From NCBI GenBank assembly GCA_002501065.1, contig DLRK01000010.1:852-21043 (forward strand): 20,192 nt of DNA. The letters run 5' to 3'. The translations under genes were made by a program, and so were the position numbers. Shown here one piece after another: positions 1 through 6,549 of the stretch. Each line of letters opens with the position of its first letter. Positions within the stretch are counted from its first letter, which is position 1. A model generated the notes under the pieces. That model was not told the DNA's origin. It saw only the letters and a list, made by a program, of their open reading frames with translations, and did no database searches. This stretch comes from Akkermansiaceae bacterium UBA7890 (GTDB lineage: Bacteria; Verrucomicrobiota; Verrucomicrobiia; Verrucomicrobiales; Akkermansiaceae).

Positions 1-60
1 AGGAAGATAAGGGTGACGAGGGTGACGAGTAGATAGTCGGCCCCGCAGCCATTCCTGTGC

Positions 61-933
61 TTATCTCTGCTGATTCTCCGGTATTGCGATGGTGAGAACC
101 ATCGGCAAGGGACGGATTTTCACCCGGCCCAGAAACCTGTCTGACGGGCGGTTCATGACCTTCATTTTACCATCCTTATCCAGCAGCCCCATGATGCTGC
201 TTCCTCCTCCATCCATATTCGTCGCACTCCAGCAACCCAGTTCCTTCATGAGGCTGGCCAGCTCATGCATGTTCATCCCTTCGCTGTAGCGTCGCTGCCG
301 CCCATCAACCACCACCAACCAGAGAATGGACCCCTTCTCGTCGGTCCCCATGGCGGTGCGGGGGTGACGGGCCCCGCCCGGGTTGACGGTGAGCTTGCCC
401 TGGGAGAGGATCAGTTGGAATCCGGTGGTGGCTTCCTGGGGTTTGTCATCCGGTTGGTGCCCGAAATGTACCCGCCCCTGAGAATCAAACCACACCGACG
501 CATTATTGGGGGTCACGGTGCTGCGCAGCTTGCCTCTGGTGCCCGCCAGGCCATGGATATCCACCGGTTGCCCCGAGTACCAGTTCCGGTTCTTCTTCCC
601 CTGGGCATTGGGGAAACTGTCCCAGGGGTTGGTGTTCACGAAAGCCAGGGCCGATGGGCTTGAAGCCAGTTTTCTGGGGTCCGTCAGCGACACTTCAGCC
701 GGACCATCTCCGTCCGGATCCGGACCAAGGACCACCACGGGTCTTACTTTATTCAGGGCCAGATCAACGCGCAGAACATGAATCCTGTTGGGGATCGGGT
801 CCGTTGATTTCTTGAGAGTGTAGCTGAGGCCAAGTCCATTGAGGTCCGGAGCACCTGTCAGCTTGGGTGCAGGAGCCCCCAAGCTGGCGTTCCAGAAGAG
901 GAATCCGGTGGTAATGGAGAGAAAAAATCGCAT
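61..933 (-). CDS. Secreted phosphodiester glycosidase (NAGPA-domain) family protein
   Basis: A 290-residue protein with a short hydrophobic N-terminus (about residues 1-20, ending NASLGA before PAP), which suggests export. The C-terminal half carries the hallmarks of the NAGPA (phosphodiester glycosidase, PF09992) fold: RHPRTAMG at 189-196, a hydrophobic strand LWLVVVDGRQ at 204-213, and NMDGGGSS at 239-246, the glycine-rich active-site loop. Family members cleave phosphodiester or glycosidic bonds of sugar-1-phosphate-like substrates; the bacterial substrates are mostly unknown. ATG at 933 is chosen because the signal-like segment follows directly; a GGAG lies about 11 bases upstream. It follows the porin gene by 119 bp in the same direction, with a hairpin between them. 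The family call is secure, the substrate is not. Confidence 0.9.
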   Translation of the reverse strand: MRFFLSITTGFLFWNASLGAPAPKLTGAPDLNGLGLSYTLKKSTDPIPNRIHVLRVDLALNKVRPVVVLGPDPDGDGPAEVSLTDPRKLASSPSALAFVNTNPWDSFPNAQGKKNRNWYSGQPVDIHGLAGTRGKLRSTVTPNNASVWFDSQGRVHFGHQPDDKPQEATTGFQLILSQGKLTVNPGGARHPRTAMGTDEKGSILWLVVVDGRQRRYSEGMNMHELASLMKELGCWSATNMDGGGSSIMGLLDKDGKMKVMNRPSDRFLGRVKIRPLPMVLTIAIPENQQR

Positions 934-1001
934 GACTTATCCAACTCCGGGGATCGGGGCGTTGGGGTTGATCTCTTCGCCCGGACCCTCACCCCCGGCC
1001 A

Positions 1002-1025
1002 GCGGAATCGAAACCGCGATTCCGC
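1002..1025 (-). terminator. Perfect 9-bp inverted repeat downstream of the porin gene
   Basis: GCGGAATCG at 1002-1010 and CGATTCCGC at 1017-1025 are exact inverted copies around a 6-base loop. On the minus strand the hairpin starts 28 bases after the porin stop codon and ends 68 bases before the next gene. The stem is strong but no T-run follows, so it may be a terminator, an RNA-end stabiliser or an attenuating stem that separates porin from NAGPA-gene expression. Confidence 0.45.
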
Positions 1026-1052
1026 CCTGCATTTGAGCATCCGGACTACAGG

Positions 1053-2240
1053 CTAGTAAACGAAATTAAGTTCCAGGGTGAAGACTTCCTTGTCCCCGCC
1101 AAAGGTGGCGTCGTCTGCGGAATAGTCTCCATACTTGCCGACAAGAGAGATATACTCGTTGATCGCATAGCTGGCCACGAGGTCGAGCTCGCTCCCACCA
1201 TCGCCAGCGCCTGTTTCAGGGCTGAACCAATGATAAATAACCTGGGTTTTGATCCCGTTCCCCACCGGGATCTCGTAACCGGCATAGAGGTAGCGATCTT
1301 CCAGACCCGAACCCAGGCCTCCATCAAGAGAATCCCCGGCGAATTTGTCTGCAAAACCATTGAAACTGTGGACAGTCGCAAGGGGTGTGCGGAATCCGGC
1401 ATCAAGAATTTCAAACCCGCCCCCGAGCGTCAGCCCGGAAACAACAGTAGATAGATCCCCGGCCAGGTAACCGGCATCACCACCGGCGAAATCCTGCTCG
1501 GCGACGCTTGCCGCATAGGTGAACTCCCGATCGCTGAGAGAGAAAACGCCTGCCGCCCGAAGGCCCAGGGTTTCGTTTGATGCATCCCCCCCAATGGGAG
1601 CACTGTCGATATCGTAGCAAAAACCTGTCAGCTTGTGACCTTTCGCAAAGGCATAGCTGACGTTAATCCCAAACGCATCCAGATCAATCTCGGTGTCGTT
1701 GATGCGATTGACCTGATCAAGGTAGAACCCATTGATTTCAAGCTTATCAATACCTGTGTATACAGCTGTAACCGCATCGAAGGTCTGGATATTCTGACGC
1801 CAGCCCACGTGACCGATAAAGCGATGGTCATCGAGGGTATAGATTTGACGCCCCAATTTGATCTTACCGTAATCCTCGTCGGCATACTGCGCCCAGAGCT
1901 GGTTCACTTCGGTGCCAAGACCAGCCCTGTCGAGGGTGTTGAACCCACCGTCAATCGATGTCAGTGTTTCACCCTCAACCATGCCGCTGAGACCGCTGAA
2001 GTCCGGGGTGGTATAACTGTAACGGATACGGTAGGAGATGCCATCGTCGTCGAAACCGCCTTCAGCATCAGTCGACTCATAGCGGAGACGTTCGTTGATC
2101 CCGAACCTGCCGGGAATGGTTTCCTCAAGGTCACTGAACTGCTCGTCGAAGAAAATCTCGATCAGATCAGCTGAAGCTGTCGTTGCACCGCCCAACAGGA
2201 CAAATGCCGCTATAAGTGTGTATGTGTGTTCCTTTTTCAT
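1053..2240 (-). CDS. Outer-membrane beta-barrel porin (alginate-export-like)
   Basis: A 395-residue protein with a clear signal peptide (positively charged MKKEH, hydrophobic run to about residue 20, cleavage after TASA at 24). The rest alternates short polar and aromatic beta-strands with acidic, Gly/Asp-rich turns, and the chain ends in a strand with terminal aromatic residues (ELNFVY), as expected for a BAM-inserted barrel. Residues 126-160, including LGRQIYTLDDHRF and WRQNIQTFDAV, resemble the LGRQ...FD(G/A)V segment of alginate-export-type porins (PF13372). The likely role is diffusion of oligosaccharides or other anions across the outer membrane. An in-frame stop (TGA) lies just upstream of the ATG, fixing the start; there is no good Shine-Dalgarno at the ATG itself. 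A perfect TATAAT lies 33 bp upstream. Barrel call secure; substrate class tentative. Confidence 0.8.
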   Translation of the reverse strand: MKKEHTYTLIAAFVLLGGATTASADLIEIFFDEQFSDLEETIPGRFGINERLRYESTDAEGGFDDDGISYRIRYSYTTPDFSGLSGMVEGETLTSIDGGFNTLDRAGLGTEVNQLWAQYADEDYGKIKLGRQIYTLDDHRFIGHVGWRQNIQTFDAVTAVYTGIDKLEINGFYLDQVNRINDTEIDLDAFGINVSYAFAKGHKLTGFCYDIDSAPIGGDASNETLGLRAAGVFSLSDREFTYAASVAEQDFAGGDAGYLAGDLSTVVSGLTLGGGFEILDAGFRTPLATVHSFNGFADKFAGDSLDGGLGSGLEDRYLYAGYEIPVGNGIKTQVIYHWFSPETGAGDGGSELDLVASYAINEYISLVGKYGDYSADDATFGGDKEVFTLELNFVY

Positions 2241-2273
2241 TTCAGTTTGTCAGGATCGTCGGGCACCCCCGGG

Positions 2274-2304
2274 ATTATACGAGGTCTCATGCCGAAAGTT
2301 TCAA
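2274..2304 (-). promoter_or_regulatory. Sigma70-type promoter of the porin gene
   Basis: On the minus strand a perfect -10 hexamer TATAAT (2279-2274) is preceded by TTGAAA (2304-2299). The 19-base spacing is longer than the usual 17. The transcript would start near 2267, leaving a leader of about 27 bases before the porin ATG at 2240. The -10 match and position are convincing; the -35 assignment is less sure. Confidence 0.55.
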
Positions 2305-2322
2305 TGGCACCCATGACACCAT
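2287..2322 (-). CDS. Possible 11-codon leader peptide behind a perfect Shine-Dalgarno
   Basis: The minus strand carries AGGAGGTGA at 2339-2331, the best ribosome-binding sequence I saw in the window. It is followed 8 bases later by ATG and an 11-codon frame (MVSWVPLKLSA) ending at 2287. A second overlapping frame of 25 codons (ATG at 2314, beginning MGAIETFG) ends in TGA at 2237, overlapping the porin ATG by ATGA. Both lie on the read-through transcript from the gene at 2372-3676. They could couple porin translation to that transcript, or be chance. No homology is recognisable. Confidence 0.25.
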   Translation of the reverse strand: MVSWVPLKLSA

Positions 2323-2371
2323 GAGCGTATTCACCTCCTGTCTCCAGGCACGGCCGGCGTGAGACCCTCGA

Positions 2372-3676
2372 TCACGGATTCTTCCCGAGCATGAAGAGCC
2401 GTCCCTCGCCTGAATCGAGGGAAATTTGCAGGCCCGGCATCTTCGGGCTGTCATCGGCCACTGGAATTTCTCTTCCTGTCTCCTTGTCGACTTCGAAGAC
2501 CTGACCGGCTTCGGTATCAAACTCAACTGTCGGCCAGGCGGTGTAGGCAAAGCGGTAATTGCTGACCATCACCGCACGGCGGCCGTCCTGGTGCTGGAAA
2601 ATCCCGATGAGGTAATCGTGAGGAGGGTCTACCTTCGCCCGCCGGATGGTTCGGACCGGCGTGCCTTTGAGAACATCTTCGGGGTTGTCGCCGGGTTTCA
2701 CCCGGTAGACGCCCGTGCTGCGGAGCTTCATCAAGGTGACTCCGAGATTCCTGACCTCTCTGTTGATGCGCCGGGCCTGCTCCCAGTGCCGGGTCCGCCT
2801 GCCGTCCCGGTGCAGGATGCCGCCGCCCTTGGGAAACTCGAAGGTGTCCGGCGTCCCGTAGGTGAAGTAGAGAACGCCCCTGGCACCGTAGGCGAGCGAG
2901 GAGTAAATCTGCCACCGCAGCTGGGCTTCGGTAGGATCGGTATGCGGTCCGTAAGGGGCGGTGTTGAAGTAATTCCAGAACGGAATGTCTTTCTCGAGGG
3001 CGTAGCGGCGGACGGTCTTCAGGTTCTGGCAGTAGAGATCCTGGCTCAGCCGGCTTCGATCAGATTTATCGCCTTCATCGGGCTTGAAGATCGGATAGTT
3101 GTCGAAACACAGGACCGCAGGATCCAGTTCTTTCACGAAACGCGCGACGTATTCGGCATAGGCTTCCCCGCTTGCGCGCCGGGGACGGAGATCACCCACA
3201 CCCAGCTGTTTCTCCGATGCGTAGTTCGGGAACAGGTTGATGTAGTCCAACTTGCCGGGCCGAATCCTGCGAATCGTGCCGGCCCTCTCGCGCAGCTTGG
3301 GAAACATGGTTTTCGAGGGCTCGTCAAACACGCGGTAACCCCAGCAGGCCTCCCCGGCCGGGAGATTCTCGAGCGACCCGCTCCCCGCATGCACCAGTGC
3401 CACCAGGCCGTGCTTCTGGCACAACTCGACGAGGCGCTCCGGAGAGCATCCCTCGATGGGACCGAAGACCAGCGTGAAACCGGCATCGGCTATTTCGCGA
3501 AATCTCGCGTCGAGATCGGCGTCCCCGGGGAATTCGGCCCAGAAGGCACCGACCGCAAACCGGTCCTGCCTGAAGGTTGATTCCGGCAGCGGCGCTGCGG
3601 AAGCGACGGCAGCGAGGAATGGAAGCAGCCAACCGGCCGCAGCCAACGCGCGCGCAATCTGCATCGAATGGGTCAT
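2372..3676 (-). CDS. Secreted glycosidase-like TIM-barrel protein, unknown family
   Basis: A 434-residue protein with a signal peptide (hydrophobic residues 8-26, cleavage after ASA at 27). The frame is open further, to 4000, but the extra 108 codons read through the remnant of another gene, so I place the start at ATG 3676, which overlaps that remnant's TGA as ATGA. The body looks like a (beta/alpha)8 barrel of glycoside-hydrolase clan A type: WGYRVFDEPS at 112-121, YINLFPNY at 145-152, CFDNYPIF at 190-197, FWNYFNTAPYG at 233-243 and ARGVLYFTYGTP at 265-276, then a short beta-domain from about 350. DE at 118-119 and D192 are candidate acids. Similar proteins occur as unassigned hydrolases in PVC bacteria. 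Glycosidase activity is inferred only. Confidence 0.8.
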   Translation of the reverse strand: MTHSMQIARALAAAGWLLPFLAAVASAAPLPESTFRQDRFAVGAFWAEFPGDADLDARFREIADAGFTLVFGPIEGCSPERLVELCQKHGLVALVHAGSGSLENLPAGEACWGYRVFDEPSKTMFPKLRERAGTIRRIRPGKLDYINLFPNYASEKQLGVGDLRPRRASGEAYAEYVARFVKELDPAVLCFDNYPIFKPDEGDKSDRSRLSQDLYCQNLKTVRRYALEKDIPFWNYFNTAPYGPHTDPTEAQLRWQIYSSLAYGARGVLYFTYGTPDTFEFPKGGGILHRDGRRTRHWEQARRINREVRNLGVTLMKLRSTGVYRVKPGDNPEDVLKGTPVRTIRRAKVDPPHDYLIGIFQHQDGRRAVMVSNYRFAYTAWPTVEFDTEAGQVFEVDKETGREIPVADDSPKMPGLQISLDSGEGRLFMLGKNP

Positions 3677-3770
3677 TTGTCTTTTCCGGGAGTTTTTTCC
3701 CCGGTAGAGAAAGAATCGGCGGAACATGCCTCTAAAATGGTGCTCGCAGTTGCCGCGCAATGTCACGGTG
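3659..3770 (+). repeat. Direct repeat, copy A, left of the FAD oxidoreductase gene
   Basis: This 112-bp segment aligns with 6442-6549 in the same orientation at roughly 87 % identity, with a net 4-base length difference at the T/C run 3693-3702. Similarity stops abruptly after TCACGGTG at 3770 and after CTGCATCG at 3659. Both copies hold the 3' end of a DUF4838 gene, an ATGA overlap, and the first codons of a following gene (M-x-x-x-M-Q). Confidence 0.85.
3673..3770 (-). pseudogene. 3'-end remnant of a DUF4838 gene
   Basis: Read on the minus strand, this segment encodes TVTLRGNCEHHFRGMFRR and then FFLYR, nearly identical to the C-terminus of the complete DUF4838 protein at 6456-8873 (TVTLRCNCEHHFGGMFRR, PFLYR). 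A net 4-base insertion near 3693-3702 puts the preserved codons in the frame of the next gene rather than in the frame of the TGA at 3675-3673. No upstream part of a DUF4838 gene remains: similarity ends at 3770 and the next 200 bp do not resemble the family. It is therefore a broken relic, and it explains the misleading long open frame in front of the gene starting at 3676. Confidence 0.75.
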
Positions 3771-3970
3771 AAAATCCTTCGCGGTGAGCACCACCTTGAG
3801 TTCAAGCAACCCATGAAGTCAGTCCGTATTTCATCTTTTAACGGTTTACTCCGGCCCGGTGCCGGCAAAGGGATATTCTCCAGGCCCGGTCGGCACGGTA
3901 AAATCAGCCCCCCACCCACTCCGGGCCGTCCCGGAACCTTGATGGAAAATCGATTTCCTCTCCGTAAAAC
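3771..3970. other. Intergenic segment between the remnant and the FAD oxidoreductase gene
   Basis: No convincing gene. It holds two GGCCCGGT(GC)CGGCA elements, at 3853-3867 and 3883-3895. GTGCCG at 3859-3864 and CGGCAC at 3891-3896 also form an inverted pair around an AT-containing centre, a possible operator. The right end contains the 46-bp repeat described separately. TTGATG at 3939-3944 could be a -35 box for the plus-strand gene, but I see no good -10. Confidence 0.4.
3921..3966 (+). repeat. 46-bp dispersed intergenic repeat, copy 1
   Basis: Aligns without gaps to 18082-18127 in the same orientation, with about 36 of 46 bases identical. The core is strongest: CCTTGA, one variable base, then GGAAAA, preceded by 16 bases with three differences. 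Both copies are intergenic. Function unknown; it could be a promoter or operator element or a decayed small repeat. Confidence 0.5.
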
Positions 3971-6412
3971 ATGAACATGCCAACTGGTGAGGACTTCCAT
4001 GCCGTTTCCCCCAAGCGGTTCAGCACCGGCATCTGCGCACCAGTGATCTCGTTATTCGCGGTCGCGGGAGCTCTTTTCGCCGCCAACCCCAAGACCGAAC
4101 TTCCGGTTCTGGTCGAAGCCGAGGGGTTCGCCGACACCGGGGGCTGGGTCATCGATCCTCAGTTCATGGATCTCATGGGCTCTCCCTATCTGCTCGCCCA
4201 CGGACTCGGAGTTCCGGTCAAGGATGCCACGACGGCGGTGGCCATCCCGAAGGCTGGTCGCTACCGGGTCTGGGTGCGTACCAAGGACTGGGTGGCGCAG
4301 TGGAAGGCCCCGGGAACGCCGGGCCGTTTCCAGGTCCTCATCAACGGAAAGCCCCTCCCAACCACCTTCGGAATCGTGGGAGCGCAGTGGCACTGGCAGG
4401 ACGGTGGGACGATCGACCTGCCGAAGGGAATACTCAATCTCGCGCTTCACGACCTGACCGGCTTCGAGGGCCGCTGCGACGCCGTCCTGTTCTCGAACGA
4501 TCCCGCTTTCGTCCCGCCCAACACCGCCCCGGAAATGCCTGCTTTCCGCCACCGGTGTCTTGGACTTCCCGATGAACCGGAACCGGCCGGCGAGTATGAC
4601 CTCGTCGTCATCGGGGGCGGAATCGCCGGCACCTGCGCCGCGGTCACCGCCGCGCGCCTCGGCTTGAAAGTCGCCCTCATCCAGGACCGGCCGGTATTGG
4701 GTGGTAACAACAGTTCGGAGGTCCGCGTCTGGCTGCAGGGAGCGCGCAGCAAGGAACCCTGGCCCCGCGTCGGCGATGTGGTCGCTGAACTGGAAGCTGC
4801 CCAACGGGCCCACTATGGACCAACGAACACGGCCGACCTCTACGAGGACGACAAGAAACTGGCCGTCGCACGGGGCGAACCCAACATCGATCTTTTCCTC
4901 GAACACCGTGGCAACGGCGTGGAGATGGAAGGCAAACGTATCCGGGCCGTCCTCGCCCAGGAAATCCGCACCGGAAAGCGCCTTCGCTTCGTTGGACGCT
5001 GGTTCGCCGACTGCACGGGTGACGCCTGCATCGGTGCCCTTGCCGGAGCCGACTTCGACATGCAGGAAAAGGACAAGATGGGCCCATGCAACCTGTGGAA
5101 CGTCTGCGAGTGCAAGGACACCAATCCCATCAACACCGGGACCAGGCAATCCACCGTGGCCGCGCCCTTCCCACGCTGCCCGTGGGCGCTCGACCTCTCT
5201 GACAAGCCCTTCCCGGGTCGAAGCAAGACCAAGCCCGACCCCCTTAAACTGGGCGGCTGGTACTGGGAGAGCGGCTTCGACCGCGACCCGATCGAAGAGA
5301 TGGAATACGTGCGCGACTGGAATTTCCGCGCCATGTATGGTGCCTGGGACGCCCTCAAGAACGTCGACAAGGTGCTGCCCAACCACAAACTCAACTGGGC
5401 TGCCTACATCCTCGGCAAGCGCGAATCCCGGCGTCTTCTCGGCGACGTGATCCTCAACGTAAAAGATCTCAATCAAGATCGAAAATTTCCCGACGGATGC
5501 GCTCCCACCGGCTGGAGCAACGACCTCCATCTTCCCAATCCCCACTACAACAAGGGCTTTGAGGGAGATGCTTTCATCTCTCGGGCTGAGCACGGTAAAT
5601 TTCCGGCCTACAAGGAGAATCGTCCGTTCTGGATTCCGTACCGTTGTTTCTATTCCCGGAACATCGACAACCTCTTCATGGCCGGGCGCTGCATCAGCGT
5701 GACCCATGAAGCGCTTGGTGCGGTGCGGGTCATGCGAACCTGCGGCACCGGGGGCGAAATTGTCGGGATGGCAGCAAGTGTCTGCAAGGAATTCGATACC
5801 AACCCCCGCCGTGTTTACGAAGAGCATCTGTCCGACCTCCAGAAACGGATGGGCCAAGGAGTCGGAAAGGGGGACGGCTCCACCATCCCCTATTCGAATC
5901 AAGGGGAGCGCGGAAGCAGCCTGCGCCAAGTCGCCCTCGTCCAGCCGAAGTGGCTCGGACACGCGGGGAAGAACCTTGGGCGTTTGGCCAAGGTGAGCTC
6001 CTCCATCCCCGTGAAATCCGGCGACGTCGACCGCTCGGCTCTCCTTAACGACGGTAATGGAAAAATCGAGGACGCCGACGCCCGCTGGCTGGCCAAGGGG
6101 GGGCTGCCTCACCTCATCGAATACCGATGGGATGAACCAGTCGAACTCGGAGCCACCCGGATGATCACCGGCAGATATAACGGTGCCCGGATTCTCGACC
6201 CCATCAGCCATTTCAAGCTCCAGTATCACGATGGAGAAACCTGGCAGGAGATCCTCCCAGCGATTAAAGAGAACGAAAATCCGGTCTGGTCCGCGACCTT
6301 TGCACCGGTGAAAACAGAACACATCCGGCTCGTTATCACCCGGACCCCACACAACATCTCCCGCATGTGGGAGATCGAGTTCTACCAGCCTCTGGACGAG
6401 AAGAAACAATGA
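3971..6412 (+). CDS. Secreted FAD-dependent oxidoreductase with flanking carbohydrate-type domains
   Basis: An 813-residue protein. A long polar leader is followed by a hydrophobic segment (about residues 21-38, ending ALFA before AN), suggesting export. Residues 45-180 form a beta-rich domain (VEAEGF, AGRYRVWVRTKDW, GRFQVLINGKPL) resembling carbohydrate-binding modules. The FAD_oxidored (PF12831) domain follows: dinucleotide-binding DLVVIGGGIAGTCAA from 210, GGNNSSEVRVW at 244-254, DCTGDACIG at 347-355, LGKRESRRLLGD at 481-492 and NLFMAGRCIS at 567-576. Residues about 680-807 look like an F5/8-type (discoidin-like) module. Proteins with this layout are common beside polysaccharide-degradation genes in PVC bacteria; the substrate is unknown. 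ATG 3971 or 3977 starts it, and no Shine-Dalgarno is visible. It is the only plus-strand gene in its half and sits between direct repeats. Confidence 0.9.
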   Translation: MNMPTGEDFHAVSPKRFSTGICAPVISLFAVAGALFAANPKTELPVLVEAEGFADTGGWVIDPQFMDLMGSPYLLAHGLGVPVKDATTAVAIPKAGRYRVWVRTKDWVAQWKAPGTPGRFQVLINGKPLPTTFGIVGAQWHWQDGGTIDLPKGILNLALHDLTGFEGRCDAVLFSNDPAFVPPNTAPEMPAFRHRCLGLPDEPEPAGEYDLVVIGGGIAGTCAAVTAARLGLKVALIQDRPVLGGNNSSEVRVWLQGARSKEPWPRVGDVVAELEAAQRAHYGPTNTADLYEDDKKLAVARGEPNIDLFLEHRGNGVEMEGKRIRAVLAQEIRTGKRLRFVGRWFADCTGDACIGALAGADFDMQEKDKMGPCNLWNVCECKDTNPINTGTRQSTVAAPFPRCPWALDLSDKPFPGRSKTKPDPLKLGGWYWESGFDRDPIEEMEYVRDWNFRAMYGAWDALKNVDKVLPNHKLNWAAYILGKRESRRLLGDVILNVKDLNQDRKFPDGCAPTGWSNDLHLPNPHYNKGFEGDAFISRAEHGKFPAYKENRPFWIPYRCFYSRNIDNLFMAGRCISVTHEALGAVRVMRTCGTGGEIVGMAASVCKEFDTNPRRVYEEHLSDLQKRMGQGVGKGDGSTIPYSNQGERGSSLRQVALVQPKWLGHAGKNLGRLAKVSSSIPVKSGDVDRSALLNDGNGKIEDADARWLAKGGLPHLIEYRWDEPVELGATRMITGRYNGARILDPISHFKLQYHDGETWQEILPAIKENENPVWSATFAPVKTEHIRLVITRTPHNISRMWEIEFYQPLDEKKQ

Positions 6413-6459
6413 GCGAGGCGATTCGGGCCGGAAGCTACAGCCTGCATCGGACGGTTCAT
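6382..6459 (-). pseudogene. 5'-end remnant of a glycosidase-like gene
   Basis: Immediately after the DUF4838 gene, overlapping its TGA as ATGA, a frame starts MNRPMQ and mirrors the start MTHSMQ of the gene at 2372-3676. Nucleotide similarity ends at 6442, right after this start. The frame then runs into the antisense 3' end of the FAD oxidoreductase gene and stops at 6382 after 25 codons. I read it as the stump of a second copy of the downstream operon gene whose body has been lost or displaced. Confidence 0.55.
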
Positions 6460-6549
6460 TTGTCTTTTCCGGGAGCCTTCCGGTAGAGAAAAGGCCGGCG
6501 GAACATACCGCCAAAATGGTGCTCGCAGTTGCAGCGCAATGTCACGGTG
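6442..6549 (+). repeat. Direct repeat, copy B, right of the FAD oxidoreductase gene
   Basis: The 108-bp partner of 3659-3770, in the same orientation at roughly 87 % identity. It starts 30 bp after the oxidoreductase stop codon. Most of it is the coding 3' end of the intact DUF4838 gene; the rest is the ATGA junction and six codons of a lost downstream gene. Confidence 0.85.

Noticed and set aside
5..30. Tandem 9-base repeat GGGTGACGA at 11-28
   Set aside because: Only two units and at the window edge; no array or associated structure is visible.
2281..2370. Inverted pair GAGGTCTCA (2281-2289) and TGAGACCCTC (2360-2369)
   Set aside because: It is imperfect, with a 70-base loop that contains the porin -35 and a Shine-Dalgarno; more likely chance than a terminator.
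4052..6514. An 820-codon open frame on the minus strand across the FAD oxidoreductase gene
   Set aside because: It is antisense to a gene with clear FAD motifs. It has no signal, domain or low-complexity-free protein character (Val/Gly/Glu-rich shadow typical of GC-rich codon bias), and it starts inside the DUF4838 3' end.
3659..6549. Insertion sequence or transposon carrying the FAD oxidoreductase
   Set aside because: There is no transposase, no terminal inverted repeat and no short target duplication. The flanking repeats are ordinary coding junction sequence, about 13 % diverged, which points to homologous recombination or duplication.
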